Source: Arabidopsis thaliana (Eukaryota; Streptophyta; Magnoliopsida; Brassicales; Brassicaceae). From it: DNA of 64,000 nt. Shown piece by piece: positions 1 through 11,449 of the stretch (positions are counted from its first letter, which is position 1; each line of letters starts with the position of its first letter). The stretch spans positions 13,021,001-13,085,000 of the forward strand of contig NC_003075.7 in NCBI RefSeq assembly GCF_000001735.4, given 5' to 3'. The translations under genes and the position numbers were made by a program. Under the pieces are notes generated by a model. That model made no database searches and had not been told where the DNA came from. It saw nothing but the letters and a program-made list of their open reading frames with translations.

Positions 1-830
1 AAATCTCAATAATACGTATATAATATCTCAATAATACCTATATAATATCTCAACTCCAATCAGAAAGCTAAATAAAATATCAGCATAAGTTATATTCGCT
101 TCCAAAAAAAGTCTGCCTCGTTACCTACCTCTCACACTCAAGTCTCTCACGTTATTTGAGATATTTAGGAGAAGCAAGACGACAACGAGAAGAAAAAAGA
201 GTGGGTATGGTCAAGAAAAAGACAAATTATGATTTTAGTGGAAAATAGAAAGTAAAGAGTGAAGTGACGCGACACGTGGTACGAGACTCCACAGCGAGCC
301 ACGTAAGGGGGGACAAAGAAGAGAAGGTATGGACAATGGTTTCCGCGGTCGAGCCACGCTTTCAGAATTCTGATTGGCACTGGGTTATCTTGTGGAACCC
401 ATCTGAAAGATATTTTTGGTTGTCGTACGGATTTGTTTATTTCGGGTTTGTTGAATTAGTTTGTTTCGGTTTTATACACTATTTTAGGAAACTTTTTTTT
501 ATATTCTTTATAGTGAACTGGGCTGAATTTTTTTGGTTGCTAGATTCGAGACGAGCCAATTTATGTAATATTTTGTGGCTTTCTGTTGCTAAATTGTAAG
601 ATCTGTAACTTACATGAGATAGAATAAAATAATGTAATGCAGGTTTTGTGGCATATTTACAAACATCATCCACGTGTAATGATCTGTCCACATATTTTGC
701 CTTGAAAGCAACTACAATATGACTTTTAATATCTTTTTTGTTAAATATTTGACTTTTAACTTATGTGAAGCAAAGAAGTAGAAAACGATTTGTTTTGTAT
801 TGAATTATTTTCCACTCGTTTCTACAACAA
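1..830. repeat. Left copy (A) of a CBF-cluster upstream duplication
   Basis: This block aligns, with small indels, to about 2375-3120. Shared landmarks are the run gaaaatagaaagtaaag (241 and 2601), tttccgcgg (about 341 and 2672), ttatcttgtggaacccatct, CACGTG (671 and 2988) and ttgaaagcaactac. It continues past the left edge. CBF2, CBF3 and CBF1 are known to be a same-strand tandem array, so this copy should be the distal upstream region of CBF3 (off-window) and the right copy that of CBF1. No protein gene is seen here. Confidence 0.85.
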
Positions 831-900
831 TAAAATAAAATAAAATGAAGGAACCATTCTAAAAAAAGGAACTAGAATATTTTCAAACTATAGTACAAAA
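1..900 (+). ncRNA. Interval expected to hold the SVALKA lncRNA (ends not determined)
   Basis: SVALKA is a published cold-induced lncRNA lying between CBF3 and CBF1, transcribed antisense to CBF1; its read-through gives asCBF1, which limits CBF1 transcription. CBF1 is on the minus strand with its stop at 921, so SVALKA would run on the plus strand through this interval toward the CBF1 3' end. AATAAA-type signals occur near 622 and 831-845 on the plus strand. The sequence alone does not show the transcript or its ends; the assignment rests on locus identity. Confidence 0.4.
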
Positions 901-920
901 ATGGAAACGACTATCGAATA

Positions 921-1562
921 TTAGTAACTCCAAAGCGACACGTCACCATCTCCTTCGCCGTCATAATTATGATTCCATTGAACAGACGGCGGCGGTAAAA
1001 GCATGCCTTCAGCCATATTATCCAACAAAGTCGGCATCCCAAACATTGTCTCCTCATCCATATAAAACGCACCTTCGCTCTGTTCCGGTGTATAAATAGC
1101 TTCCACCATCGTCTCCTCCATGTCCAGGCCATGATTCGTGGTCGTCGTATCACACGTCTCATCTTGAAAAGCCAACGCCGCTTCAGCAGCCGCTTTTTGG
1201 ATATCCTTGGCGCATGTTGACTCCGGGATTCGTAGCCGCCAAGCCGAGTCAGCGAAGTTGAGACATGCTGATCGGCCACGGAGGGCTAATGCAGCGACGT
1301 CGTGAGCACGAGCTGCCATCTCAGCGGTTTGGAAAGTCCCGAGCCAAATCCTGGTTTTCTTGTTTGGCTCTCTCACTTCAGAAACCCACTTACCGGAGTT
1401 TCTTTGACGAACTCCTCTGTAAATTGGGTGACGAGTCTCACGAAACTTCTTACGGCCCGCCGGTTTCTTCGGACAACTCGTGGCCAACGTCGGACAATAA
1501 TCTCCGCCTTGAGGCTCGTAATCGGAGCCAAACATTTCAGAAAAAGCTGAAAATGAGTTCAT
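921..1562 (-). CDS. CBF1: CBF1/DREB1B, AP2/ERF cold-response transcription factor
   Basis: Single-exon gene of 213 residues. It is a nuclear activator that binds CRT/DRE elements (CCGAC core) and switches on COR genes during cold acclimation. Residues 31-46 carry the CBF signature [16 protein letters not shown], the AP2/ERF domain spans about 47-104 ([19 protein letters not shown], then WLGTF), and the second CBF signature DSAWR follows at 105-109. The C-terminal half is acidic and ends in LWSY, as in activation domains of the family. The start is the first ATG, and a TATA box lies about 115 bp upstream. The gene is the last of the tandem CBF cluster; the other members lie off the left edge. 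The protein matches CBF1 rather than CBF2 or CBF3 in length and N-terminus. Confidence 0.97.
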   Translation of the reverse strand: MNSFSAFSEMFGSDYEPQGGDYCPTLATSCPKKPAGRKKFRETRHPIYRGVRQRNSGKWVSEVREPNKKTRIWLGTFQTAEMAARAHDVAALALRGRSACLNFADSAWRLRIPESTCAKDIQKAAAEAALAFQDETCDTTTTNHGLDMEETMVEAIYTPEQSEGAFYMDEETMFGMPTLLDNMAEGMLLPPPSVQWNHNYDGEGDGDVSLWSY

Positions 1563-1674
1563 TGATCAGAGTACTCTGTTTCAAGAAACTGGATAAGGTT
1601 TAAGTAGTACGTAGTTACTAGAGTTCTCAGTCTTTTTGGATTAATAAAAGATAGTATATCTGTCTTGGTAAAGC

Positions 1675-1682
1675 TATTTATA
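1675..1682 (-). promoter_or_regulatory. TATA box of CBF1
   Basis: Minus strand reads TATAAATA, followed by a pyrimidine/purine-rich leader. It lies 113 bp upstream of the CBF1 ATG, which leaves a 5' leader of roughly 80-90 nt. Confidence 0.65.
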
Positions 1683-1831
1683 TCTCTCTCTCTTTTTTTT
1701 CTTTTCAGGTAGATTCTTTTTCAAGTGTGTAGTTAGTATAAAAAGTGAGAGTGAGAATTGGTGTTTATATTGGCCGGAGGAGAGATAACGGATATGTGGG
1801 GAGCACACGGAGTTTTTGTCTCTGTGAATGA

Positions 1832-1837
1832 CACGTG
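1832..1837. promoter_or_regulatory. G-box CACGTG in the CBF1 proximal promoter
   Basis: Palindromic CACGTG about 270 bp upstream of the CBF1 ATG. Such E-box/G-box sites are bound by bHLH factors (ICE1 and PIF families are known CBF regulators). Binding here is inferred from the motif only. Confidence 0.4.
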
Positions 1838-2383
1838 TATAGTACATAGCGAAGCAATCCCACGATGTTCCACTCGCTGTCTGACGTGTGTCCTTTGACC
1901 CTTGTAAAGAGACTTTTGACTCTTCACTCGTTAACCTTTATGAGTTCTTTAAATTCTATCGAGTGTGTGCCTGTGTGGTTGGCTGGCTGCTGTTGTTACA
2001 ATCGTTTTTAAATTCCTATGAATAAACAAATTGTCATTAATTGTCACCCGTCTATAACATAATAGACATAAATATCTCTGTGAAATGATATTTTAAATAC
2101 TCATGTAGTATTTGTATTGGAAGTAGATGTCCTAATATTTAACCAAAAATAATACTACAATATAGAAAAGCTTGATTTTTTAAAAAAATTAATCAGATTT
2201 GGTAATGGATAATTATCAATTTCGATGGACGGTTAAAAATGAGTCATAAATGCATATGATGAACAAAATTATTCAGTTTAAACAAACTATAACCAAAAAC
2301 ATGTAAATGGACCAGGACAGGACTAAGCGAAGGATTAGACCAATACAAAATAGCAAGTTATCTTGAATCCCAATAATTCCCAC

Positions 2384-2392
2384 AAAATATCT
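2384..2392 (+). promoter_or_regulatory. Evening element (AAAATATCT), first of two
   Basis: Exact AAAATATCT about 820 bp upstream of the CBF1 ATG; a second exact copy is at 2481-2489. Evening elements are bound by the CCA1/LHY clock factors, which are known to gate CBF expression. Use of these particular sites is inferred. Confidence 0.4.
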
Positions 2393-2480
2393 CAATCTCA
2401 ATAATAGCTATATTGTATTGACAAAAAAAAGGTATAAAAAATCTTCACAATAAGATATGCATGAAATATATTCGCTGACA

Positions 2481-2489
2481 AAAATATCT
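2481..2489 (+). promoter_or_regulatory. Evening element (AAAATATCT), second of two
   Basis: Exact AAAATATCT 97 bp from the first copy, within repeat copy B upstream of CBF1. Confidence 0.4.
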
Positions 2490-4167
2490 CTCTCGTTACC
2501 TCTCGCTCTCACGTTATTGACATTTAGGAGAAAAGAAGACACAACAAAGAGGGAAAAAAAGAGTGGTAAGGTGAAGAAAACAACAAAATTGGCTTTAGTG
2601 GAAAATAGAAAGTAAAGCTTGAGAGTGACGTATGGGGCCAGTGAAGGCTGGTGGGGAAGGTAGGGACAGTGTTTCCGCGGCCGAACCACGGGTTTAGAGG
2701 ATTTTGACGTCCCCACGCATTATCTTGTGGAACCCATCTTTCTGTTTTTGGAAAATCGTACGGACGTTCGTTTTTGAATTATTTGCTGAATCGGGTTGTT
2801 TGGGTTTCTACTCTGTTTTGGGATTCTTCAGTGGATTGGACTGGATCTTTTGTAGCTTTTTGTTGGTAGATTTGAGACGCCTCTATTTTATGAATATCTT
2901 AATAGCTTTTTGTTGCATATTCAAGCGAGATAAGAAGATAATTGAGGCTTTATGGCATATTTGAAAAGTCGAAACTCGTTCTCATTCCACGTGTGATGAT
3001 ATGTTCGTGGCCACATATCATTCGGCCTTGAAAGCAACTACTAAACTCTTAACATAAGTGAAGCAATCCAATGAAGAGGAAAACAATTTATTTAATTAAT
3101 TGTAATATATAAATATACACATTTCTTTATAACAACAATTATTAAACTTACTAACAAACTCATATGTTTCATCGAATCCAAAACTTGACATGTGGGATCT
3201 TGAGAGTGTTAAGTTGCAAGACTTTTTAAAAACTTGTATGCATTATTCATTGTGTAGATGTTATGTGATACATGTTCTAGTTCTATTAATCAGTATATTC
3301 TAATCAAAATTAAAAAATCTAATATTTGTTTGTCTTCATAATCTGTTATTGTTTTGTTTTTTTAGAAAGCAGCTTCAATTTTGTTTACTTGTTGGGCTTC
3401 TTATAATTTGTTTAACATATAGGCCCAATACTCCTAAAAAGTAGACGTTCTCGACTTCTCGTCCTTCAGACAAAATAAGAAAGTCAAAATGTGTTCTGAA
3501 AAAAATATCTTTGAAACTAAAAAGAAAAGAAAATAAAATAAAAATCCAAATGATCTCTCTTGCCTTCTTTATCTAAATCGTACCTAACTCTGTTTTCAGT
3601 TTCACCTATCTCTCGACGCGAGCTTCTTCTTCTTCTAGGGCTTCCACGCGACTACGCCTGCCAAAATCATTCTACAGGTAAATTGATGCAGTTTATTCAC
3701 TCTCTATATCGTCGTGGTTCTCATCTCCTTCTTCCTTCTTTTTTTTTTGGTTGGTGAAAAGTAGAACAAGAGAATTGGTCCATCTCGTTTTTTATAAGTT
3801 GAATCTCATCAGAGCCTTCTTTGTTTTTCTGGTATGAAAGATTCATGCTTTCGTGGATTGTTCTCGTTTTCTCTATCTTGTGAATGATATTCAGATCTAA
3901 CTGTAGTTAGATTAGATCTGTTGCATTGTACTTTTGATTCTAATACTGTCTAGTTCAGTTCCTAGATTTAACTGATTTGGAGCTCGAATAGATGAGTTTC
4001 AAGTCCTAATTTACTGCAAAACAATTCGATTTAGTGTGAGGGCTCTAGTTTTTAGTGTTAAAAGTTTTCATCTTGGTGACAAATTAGTTGTGATATTCGT
4101 GTTTAAATTATCATTTAAGGAAGTCTCATGAATCTTTTTTACTATTGTGGTTGTCTATACAGGAAGC

Positions 4168-6243
4168 ATGAAGCCAGTCTTCTGTGGGAACTTTGAGTAT
4201 GATGCGCGCGAAGGTGACCTGGAACGACTATTCAGGAAATACGGCAAGGTTGAGAGGGTTGATATGAAAGCTGGTGAGCCTTTTTTTTCTTTCTTTCTTT
4301 CTTCTGCCTCTTACTACTCTGTCTTTGTGGTTAACCTGAATGAATTATAATAAGCAGTATTGTTATCCACTAAGTACAATGAAAAAGCGAAATTCAAATG
4401 CATTTCATGAAATCCACTCTCGTCTTCATTCCATCCACGAGAAGGCTCTGGTGGACTATCTCCCTTTGGAAGGAGTACTAAACATTGACCACATTCACCT
4501 GGCCACCTGATGCAGCCTGCTTGAACTTTGGAAAGTACTTCAGAGGAATAAGATTTTTAGAAAAAAAATTAGTGTAAAACCGCATTTTCTTTGACGCAGG
4601 ATGTGTTTGATAATCTTGGGACGCCTATACTCACACCTGGCCATGAATGGACCATAGGGAAATCCATCTCTTATCCCTCAAAATCAGTCACTTTCCATCC
4701 GCATTAGCACTGCCATCTTAATTGCATTTCATTCCTCATCACTTTGCACACTTGGACATGCCTCTGCAATGGAGAAGGCTCTCTATTTTCATTCATATCC
4801 CCGTCTGACTTCCACATTTTCAGTTGTTCCTTGACATATTAATTCCATAATGCAAGGTCTGTAACTGCTTCACTGGTCATTTGGAGTTTTTTTAAGGTTC
4901 TAGGAATGTTCAAAATTTAATATGTTCTAGGAGTTAAGTTAGGCGTTGAAGGAGGGAGGACAGTGTTCGTGTATGTTGAAGGTTCTTAATCTGGTCCACT
5001 TCCTCACTGTTAATGTACTCAGATCTTTGCTTTTGGCTTTTTCTTTTTTCTCCAGGGTTTGCTTTTGTATACATGGAAGATGAAAGGGATGCGGAAGATG
5101 CCATCCGAGCACTTGACCGCTTTGAATTTGGGCGTAAGGGACGCAGACTTCGTGTTGAATGGACAAAGGTAGGATACTTACCCCAGGATTTATTTCTTTC
5201 CAGACTTAGTTATGAGGTTTGAAATACTGATAACATAAATGGTTCTGTGTATATAGAGTGAACGTGGAGGTGATAAAAGATCTGGTGGTGGTTCAAGGAG
5301 ATCCTCATCCAGCATGAGACCTTCCAAGACTCTCTTTGTGATTAACTTTGATGCGGATAATACTAGGACCCGGGATCTAGAGAAACACTTTGAGCCGTAT
5401 GGAAAGATCGTAAACGTTAGGATCAGGAGGAATTTTGCATTTATCCAGTACGAGGCACAAGAGGATGCCACCAGAGCATTGGATGCTTCAAATAACAGGT
5501 TTGTTCTGTCCATTTTAGTATCTAATCACTTTCCTTTCTTAGACTCACGTTTCATCTGTGTTTTCATTCAGTAAGCTGATGGATAAGGTGATCTCGGTGG
5601 AGTATGCTGTGAAGGATGATGATGCTAGAGGAAATGGACACAGTCCTGAAAGACGCCGTGATAGGTCACCTGAAAGGAGAAGGCGATCACCTAGTCCTTA
5701 CAAAAGAGAAAGAGGAAGCCCTGATTATGGCCGAGGAGCTAGTCCTGTTGCTGCCTACAGAAAGGAAAGGACCAGTCCTGACTATGGTCGAAGACGTAGC
5801 CCAAGTCCTTACAAGAAATCAAGACGTGGCAGTCCCGAGTATGGTCGTGACCGCAGAGGCAATGATAGCCCTCGCAGGAGGGAGAGAGTCGCAAGCCCTA
5901 CTAAGTACAGCCGCAGTCCCAACAACAAGAGAGAGAGGATGAGCCCTAATCACAGCCCGTTCAAGAAGGAGAGTCCGAGAAATGGGGTTGGTGAAGTTGA
6001 AAGTCCCATTGAAAGGAGAGAGAGATCGAGGTCTAGCCCCGAGAATGGCCAAGTTGAAAGCCCTGGGTCAATAGGAAGAAGAGACAGTGATGGTGGGTAT
6101 GATGGTGCAGAGAGCCCAATGCAGAAGAGGTTAGATTCTGAAATAGGTCGATACTTGTTTATATATTATTGATGACATGAATCGTAAACCATTTCTCTTG
6201 TTGTTGCAGCCGGTCTCCTCGTTCGCCACCAGCTGACGAGTGA
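4168..6243 (+). CDS. RS40: RS40, plant-specific RS-subfamily SR splicing factor
   Basis: CDS exons 4168-4273, 5056-5168, 5257-5498, 5572-6129 and 6210-6243, giving 350 residues. It is a nuclear pre-mRNA splicing factor with two RRMs (about 2-72, RNP1-like FAFVYME; about 97-167, RNP2 LFVINF and RNP1 FAFIQYE) and a C-terminal RS domain of SPxxYGR, SPER and RRRSPSPY repeats. The two-RRM, RS-rich layout is the plant-only RS subfamily. A 5' UTR intron runs 3678-4162 (tctacag/gtaaat to tatacag), so the leader begins near 3550. The first coding intron is 782 nt while the others are 73-88 nt; long introns interrupting RRM1 are sites of regulated splicing in this subfamily. The last coding exon adds only [10 protein letters not shown]. 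Intergenic DNA to 7100 contains the 3' UTR and then the SLK3 leader. Confidence 0.96.
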
Positions 6244-7151
6244 TAAGAGTGGATCCACAATCTCTATCAAAGTAGGATGTTGTAACTGTTTGTAGTCAAC
6301 AACGCTATGTCGTCGTGATTAGTTTTTGTCGTTTGGTTTTTGATAGATTCGAACTCGGATCACTTTTATTGTCGGATTGAAAAACTTATGTCAAGTTACT
6401 ACATTTCCGTTTTTTTTTATCACCTCTCAGTTTGAACCCCAATCATGTAATGCTTTCCCGTGACAATAAGATGCGAACCTCAAAACATCTTGCATCGAAA
6501 CACCTTGAGAGTGACAAAATCGAACGCATCGTTAAGTAACTTAAATGGTACGCCGAAATTATGGAAGGCAAGAACGGTTCTATTGACTTAATTGGGTCTA
6601 AAAACTACTCTAAACGCCTCTTGTCAACGTTCGAACTAGTCCCTAACCTTTGACTCAAATATAAATATTGGCTACAAATAGACTTATAGTTCTGCCTACA
6701 TTGGTCGTCTGCTTTAGTATATTTGTTACCAAGTAAAATGCTGCTGTAGAGTTTAATGATCTCTTTGTCTACTGGGTTTCTCCAATTTTCTGATCGTTGG
6801 GATTCGTGCAAGTCGAGAGAGTCTACTTGGTTGAAACTTTCTGGGTTTTGATTTGAGTTGCCCATTGGATTTGAAGTTTTAGTCTTTTGTTGGTAAGTTT
6901 TACCCTTTGAGATATGCTCGTCTGATAGTATAGGGCTTTCGAGTGTTATGAAAAATTCGCCTTTTCGTCTTCTGATTTGGTTTTCATTTCCTTCAGCTAA
7001 ATCTTCGTAATACTTGGATCCTGAATGATTAATCATAGCTAGAATCCGTTTGGCTTTGTTATTTGGGTCAGAGATTCTGAGAGGACGCTTTAAAGAGTCA
7101 AGCTTTTCATTCCTCTGAATCCGTCCTTGTATTGGACGTCTTGATCTCTGT

Positions 7152-7193
7152 ATGCTCTCCTGGAGCTATCGAATCGAGTTTCTCATTGACTGA
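7152..7193 (+). other. Upstream ORF in the SLK3 leader
   Basis: ATG followed by 12 sense codons and TGA, ending 25 nt before the SLK3 start. It overlies, in another frame, DNA that encodes the N-terminus in SLK1. If the mRNA leader includes it (the leader intron 6893-7071 ends upstream), it could reduce SLK3 translation. Confidence 0.5.
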
Positions 7194-7218
7194 TGCTCTT
7201 GGTTCCGAAGCTGTATAT

Positions 7219-10200
7219 ATGCAGAGGAGCAGTGGCATCAATAATCTGCATATCCCGACTTCGCCAATGTCTTTCTCTTCGAATGGCATTAACCTGCCTG
7301 GATCAATGGTTCTTGATGGATCTCCTTCAATGCAACACTTACCTCAGCAGCAGCAGCGGCAACTACTAGAACAGCAAGCAGGACAAGGTTCAGTTCCAAT
7401 GAGGGAAAACAGTTATTCCCATGTAGATAAGAAACTGAGATTAGAAGTGAAGCAAGAAGACTTGTTGCAGCAGCAGATTTTACAGCAGTTGATCCAGCGC
7501 CAGGACCCCACGGGAAGAAATCCGCAGATGCAAGCTTTGCTTCAGCAGCAGAGAGTGAGGCAACATCAGCAGATGCTTCAATCCATGTCACCCTCTCAGA
7601 GACTCCAACTTCAGAAACAGCAGCAGCTGAGACAGCAGTTACAGCAACAAGGAACCCAACAGATTTCTCCTAATGTACGTCCTTATGAAGTTGGCGTCTG
7701 TGCTCGGAAATTGATGATGTACTTGTATCATCTGCAGCAACGGCCTGCTGTAAGCTAATACTAACCTATGGACTTCTAGTTATTTTATCACATCTATTCA
7801 AGTTCTCCCATCACTGATACCTTTTCTGTAGGAAAATTGCATTACTTATTGGAGGAAATTTGTGGCAGAATACTTCTCACCTCGTGCAAAGCAGAGGTTG
7901 TGCTTGTCACAGTACGAAAGTGTTGGGCACCATGCCCTTGGCATGTTTCCACAGGCAGCTCCGGTCAGTATCGTCTTTGCTCTGTGTGTTTTGGTCTGTT
8001 ATGATATCTGTGTTCTGCATCAGCATATCTTTAGCTATACACATCTTTACTCCACCTGTACTATTTATGAATTTCACTTCACTGATTTTTTAATGAATAA
8101 GTTCATCATCTTCTCATTCTGTTTATAGGATATGTGGCAGTGTGATCTTTGCGGCACTAAGTCTGGAAAGGGATTTGGTAAGATAGTTGCAAATTTCTTG
8201 TTTTTACTTGTATTTCTGTGCCTTTACTTGAGCACAATGAAGCAGCTTACACATGCTAATTGCTCTCTCTTTATTGTTTAAAACTTTGATAATCGTATTA
8301 AAAAGTCTTCCGTCAAAATAGTAGCTAAAGTGTCATCTTTTCGTTCCGCAGAGGCTACTTTTGATGTGCTAGCCAGACTTATTGAAATAAAATTTGCAAG
8401 TGGCATCATTGATGAGCTCTTATATCTTGACCACCCACGAGAAAACAGATTTCCCAATGGACTGATGATGCTAGAATATAGAAAAGCAGTTCAGGAAACT
8501 GTACACGAGCAGTTTCGTGTTGTTCGTGAGGGCCATCTTCGTATCATATTCTCTCCAGATCTGAAGGTATCTAGAAAAATTCCCTGGTTAAAAATGTGTG
8601 ACTTTCTTCCAATTTTCTTTTGCCCTGCCTATTTACCGAAAATATCTAGCAATCACCAGTGTGCTAATGCTTACCTAATCTTGACTGTGTTTCTTTCTAG
8701 ATACTGTCTTGGGAGTTTTGTGCTCGGCGTCATGAAGAGCTTCTTCTTCGCAGGCTTATTGCTCCGCAGGTCCTATTCTAATTGCGTAGCCCTTGCGTTA
8801 ACTATTAGGAGCATAAGATTTTACAAAAACCGTTTGTGGTCAACTGTATAAATCTGTTTCCTTAAACCCTTATGAAATGAGGATATCTCAGAATTTATGA
8901 AACCGTTTGTGACTATTTCCCTAAACAGTCTGTATGAATTAGAGCAAATAGTTTGTAAATCTACTTCAGAACAGACATATGCTGCAATGGTTTTGGGAAG
9001 TGTATTGAAAACTTATTATTGGTTATGCAGGTGAACCAGTTGCTTCAGGTTGCTCAGAAATGCCAGAGCACGATTTCTGAGAGTGGTTCACAGGGAGTTT
9101 CTCAGCAGGATATACAGTCAAACAGTAACATGTAAGTTAATCCCTAACACTAAATTTACCTTTGTACATCCAATTTGGTGGATGCCAACTATTCTTTTAT
9201 TTGTATATGTTCTGGCTTTTGTCTCTAGTGCTCTATATCATTTCCGGTGCTAATTTATGTGTCAGGGTCTTGGGAGCAGGGAGGCAGCTGGCAAAGTTCA
9301 TGGAATTACAGTCGCTCAATGATCTTGGCTATCCAAAAAGATATATCAGAACTCTACAGGTACTCATTAGCTCCTTTCCTTGTTGTTACTTTTGTATCTG
9401 TAGCCTTTGGAAGTCATGATAGAGTAACTCGTTGCGAGTGACAGATATCTGAAGTAGTCAAGAGCATGAAGGATCTGATGAATTTCACTGGCGAGCACAA
9501 AGTCGGCCCTCTCGGTAAGTCTAGAATTCCCATCTACAACATTCTTCTTGAATGAGACCCAAAACGAGGTTGCCCCTCTGGTGTAGGATTTCTGTAACTC
9601 TCCGATTTAAAGGCTTTGTATTTGATATGATTAACCTTTTGAAGCCTACTTATGTCCCTTATGCAGAGGGGTTAAAACAGCTTCTGGAACAGACGGCGAC
9701 AGTGAAGCTTCAGAGACAGAAAATGCAAGAGATGGAGCAGTTTGGGAATAGTGGAGCAATGAGTGGGCCAGCTCAAGCTCAAATGACTTTATCTTCAGGA
9801 ACGATGAGCGGTTCAACTGCCAACAACAACTCCAATAATCACCATCAAATTGTTGGTCGTGGAGCTATGAATGGGTCACCTCAAGCCACAGCAGCTCTGA
9901 CCAACTACCAAAGCATGCTTATAAGGCAAAATGCTATGAATAACCAAAACTCAAATACGGGCAACCAAGAGGGGTTCTCGAGTCAGAACCCAACGCTGAA
10001 CTCAAACCAGAGTCCATCTTCTTCATCGCAGCAGAGGGAGAACTTAGCTACAAGTGGATTTCCCAGCTCTCCTCAAATGCAACAGCAGCAGCACATCCTG
10101 AATGGCACTCCCAACATGCTTCCGCAGAATCATCCTCATCAGTTGCAATCGCCACATTCACATGGTAACACTCAGGAGCAGCAGATGCTTCATCAGCTGT

Positions 10201-10463
10201 TGCAGGAGATGACTGAAAATGGAGCGAGTGTGGAACAGCAACAGGCCTTTCCGGGTCAAAGTGGTAGCAATAATAACACCGAGAGAAACACAACTGCCTC
10301 TACTTCCAATATCTCAGGAGGAGGCCGAGTTCCAAGCCGCATCAATAGTTTTAAAGCATCTTCAAACAACAACCTTCCTTTTTCAGAAGATATATCGGTT
10401 ACGGACCATGATTTCTCAGAAGATGGCTTCTTCAACAACAGTGATATCTATGGTGGCTTGTAA
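7219..10463 (+). CDS. SLK3: SLK3, SEUSS-like transcriptional co-regulator
   Basis: Nine coding exons: 7219-7749, 7832-7963, 8129-8177, 8352-8566, 8701-8769, 9031-9131, 9266-9359, 9445-9514 and 9667-10463; 685 residues. SEUSS-like proteins are nuclear adaptors that bind LEUNIG-type corepressors in embryo, meristem and flower development. A Q-rich N-terminal third precedes a conserved LIM-binding (LDB-like) core from about residue 170 to 430 (VGVCARKLMMYLYHLQQRP, FVAEYFSPRAKQRLCLSQY, DMWQCDLCGTKSGKGF), and a Q/N/S-rich tail ends in DIYGGL. Compared with SLK1 it lacks the first 28 residues, because homologous DNA has no in-frame ATG; the first in-frame ATG gives MQRSSGINN. A leader intron is likely at 6893-7071. 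It is tail to tail with SLK1. Confidence 0.94.
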
Positions 10464-11449
10464 TATCCAAACAACAGATGCATTGGTACTTTGACTAACA
10501 CAGTGAAAGAGAGTGTAGGCTTATTGTTCTCATTTAGGTTGGTTTGGTCTTTCATCTTTGTATAGAAACCTCAGTGATATGAGAGACCAAAGGAGTTTGT
10601 GATTTGCTGTAACCTACGGTCTACCGACCCATAGACACTAGATTTTTGTTTTTGTTTTTTGTTTCTCTGCCCTTTTAGTGATAGTGGGGTGAAATCTTAG
10701 ATTATGATTTCTGCTAACACACTATGAAGTAATCATATTCTTTGTTTTTGCTTTTACTTTGATAACGATCTGTTAATAGAAAAGCATCTTAAGTTGCTCA
10801 TCCTTTAACGGATTTCAAATAGTAATATTTGTTTACATTTTTCCTTAAGCATCTTACTTGTATGTTTTGTTTTCTTATCTTTAACAAAAAAATGAACCCT
10901 CTGATATATGCCAGTAAACATCTTAATCTGAGTTCTATATTTGCATATCTACTTACCATTGTGTGTTCAAAAGAGATTCCTTATATTTTGATATCCATAA
11001 CGTCAAATCAACAAAACCAAAGAGTTTTACTTTGGTTATTCGCAAATTTTTTGGTACAAGTCTTTTAATCCAGTATCTGCTAAATCATTTGGTTTCAAAG
11101 CTAAATCGAGACCATAGTATTATTACTATGTGCAAACCGTAAAAGGAGTGACTCAAGAAGCCTTTATATAAACAAACTGTTATCAAAGTAAAAGCATAAA
11201 ACTAAATAAGATTACTTGAAAGTGTCTGCAGAAGTTATCTAAGATTTAATCTTACTATCTCTAAAAGGGGAAATGAAGATGCTTAAAAGTTCCTATAGAT
11301 AAGTTACAACAAATCACAAATTCCTTCATTGGCCGGCCTCATATCTCTTTGGTTTCTATACAAAGACCAACCTAAATGAGAAAAATAAGCCCTAAATTCT
11401 CTTTCACTGTGTTAAGTCAAAGTAACAATGCCTGCGTTCTGTGGGAATA
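10464..11449. other. Convergent spacer between SLK3 and SLK1
   Basis: The first and last 150 bp or so are the homologous 3' UTRs of the two genes. The central 0.7 kb (about 10620-11300) is AT-rich loop DNA with no gene that I can support. Confidence 0.8.

Larger units (their letters stand above)
2375..3120. repeat. Right copy (B) of the CBF-cluster upstream duplication
   Basis: Diverged copy of 1-830, 0.8-1.5 kb upstream of CBF1. Both copies keep a CCGCGG core (343-348 and 2675-2680, fitting the VCGCGB motif bound by CAMTA factors) and a CACGTG (671 and 2988). Copy B lacks about 28 bp present in copy A around 285-320. No gene is seen between 1563 and 3540 other than this promoter and upstream DNA. 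Confidence 0.85.
6770..10615 (+). repeat. Left arm of the SLK inverted duplication
   Basis: About 3.8 kb that matches the reverse complement of roughly 11300-15250. Homology covers the 5' leader and its intron, all nine coding exons, the introns in part, and the 3' UTR. The arms are separated by a loop of about 0.7 kb. Confidence 0.9.

Noticed and set aside
264..599. 111-residue plus-strand ORF at the left edge
   Set aside because: It lies in the duplicated CBF upstream block; the homologous block does not keep the frame and the peptide is low-complexity and aromatic, as expected of noncoding DNA.
7132..7218. SLK3 start at the upstream TTG
   Set aside because: TTG is not a usual plant start; the first in-frame ATG at 7219 gives 685 residues. 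Retained homology upstream is treated as evidence for start loss.
7330..7680. CAG/CAA-rich runs in SLK3 and SLK1 as microsatellites
   Set aside because: They encode the conserved Q-rich domain and are explained by the coding function.
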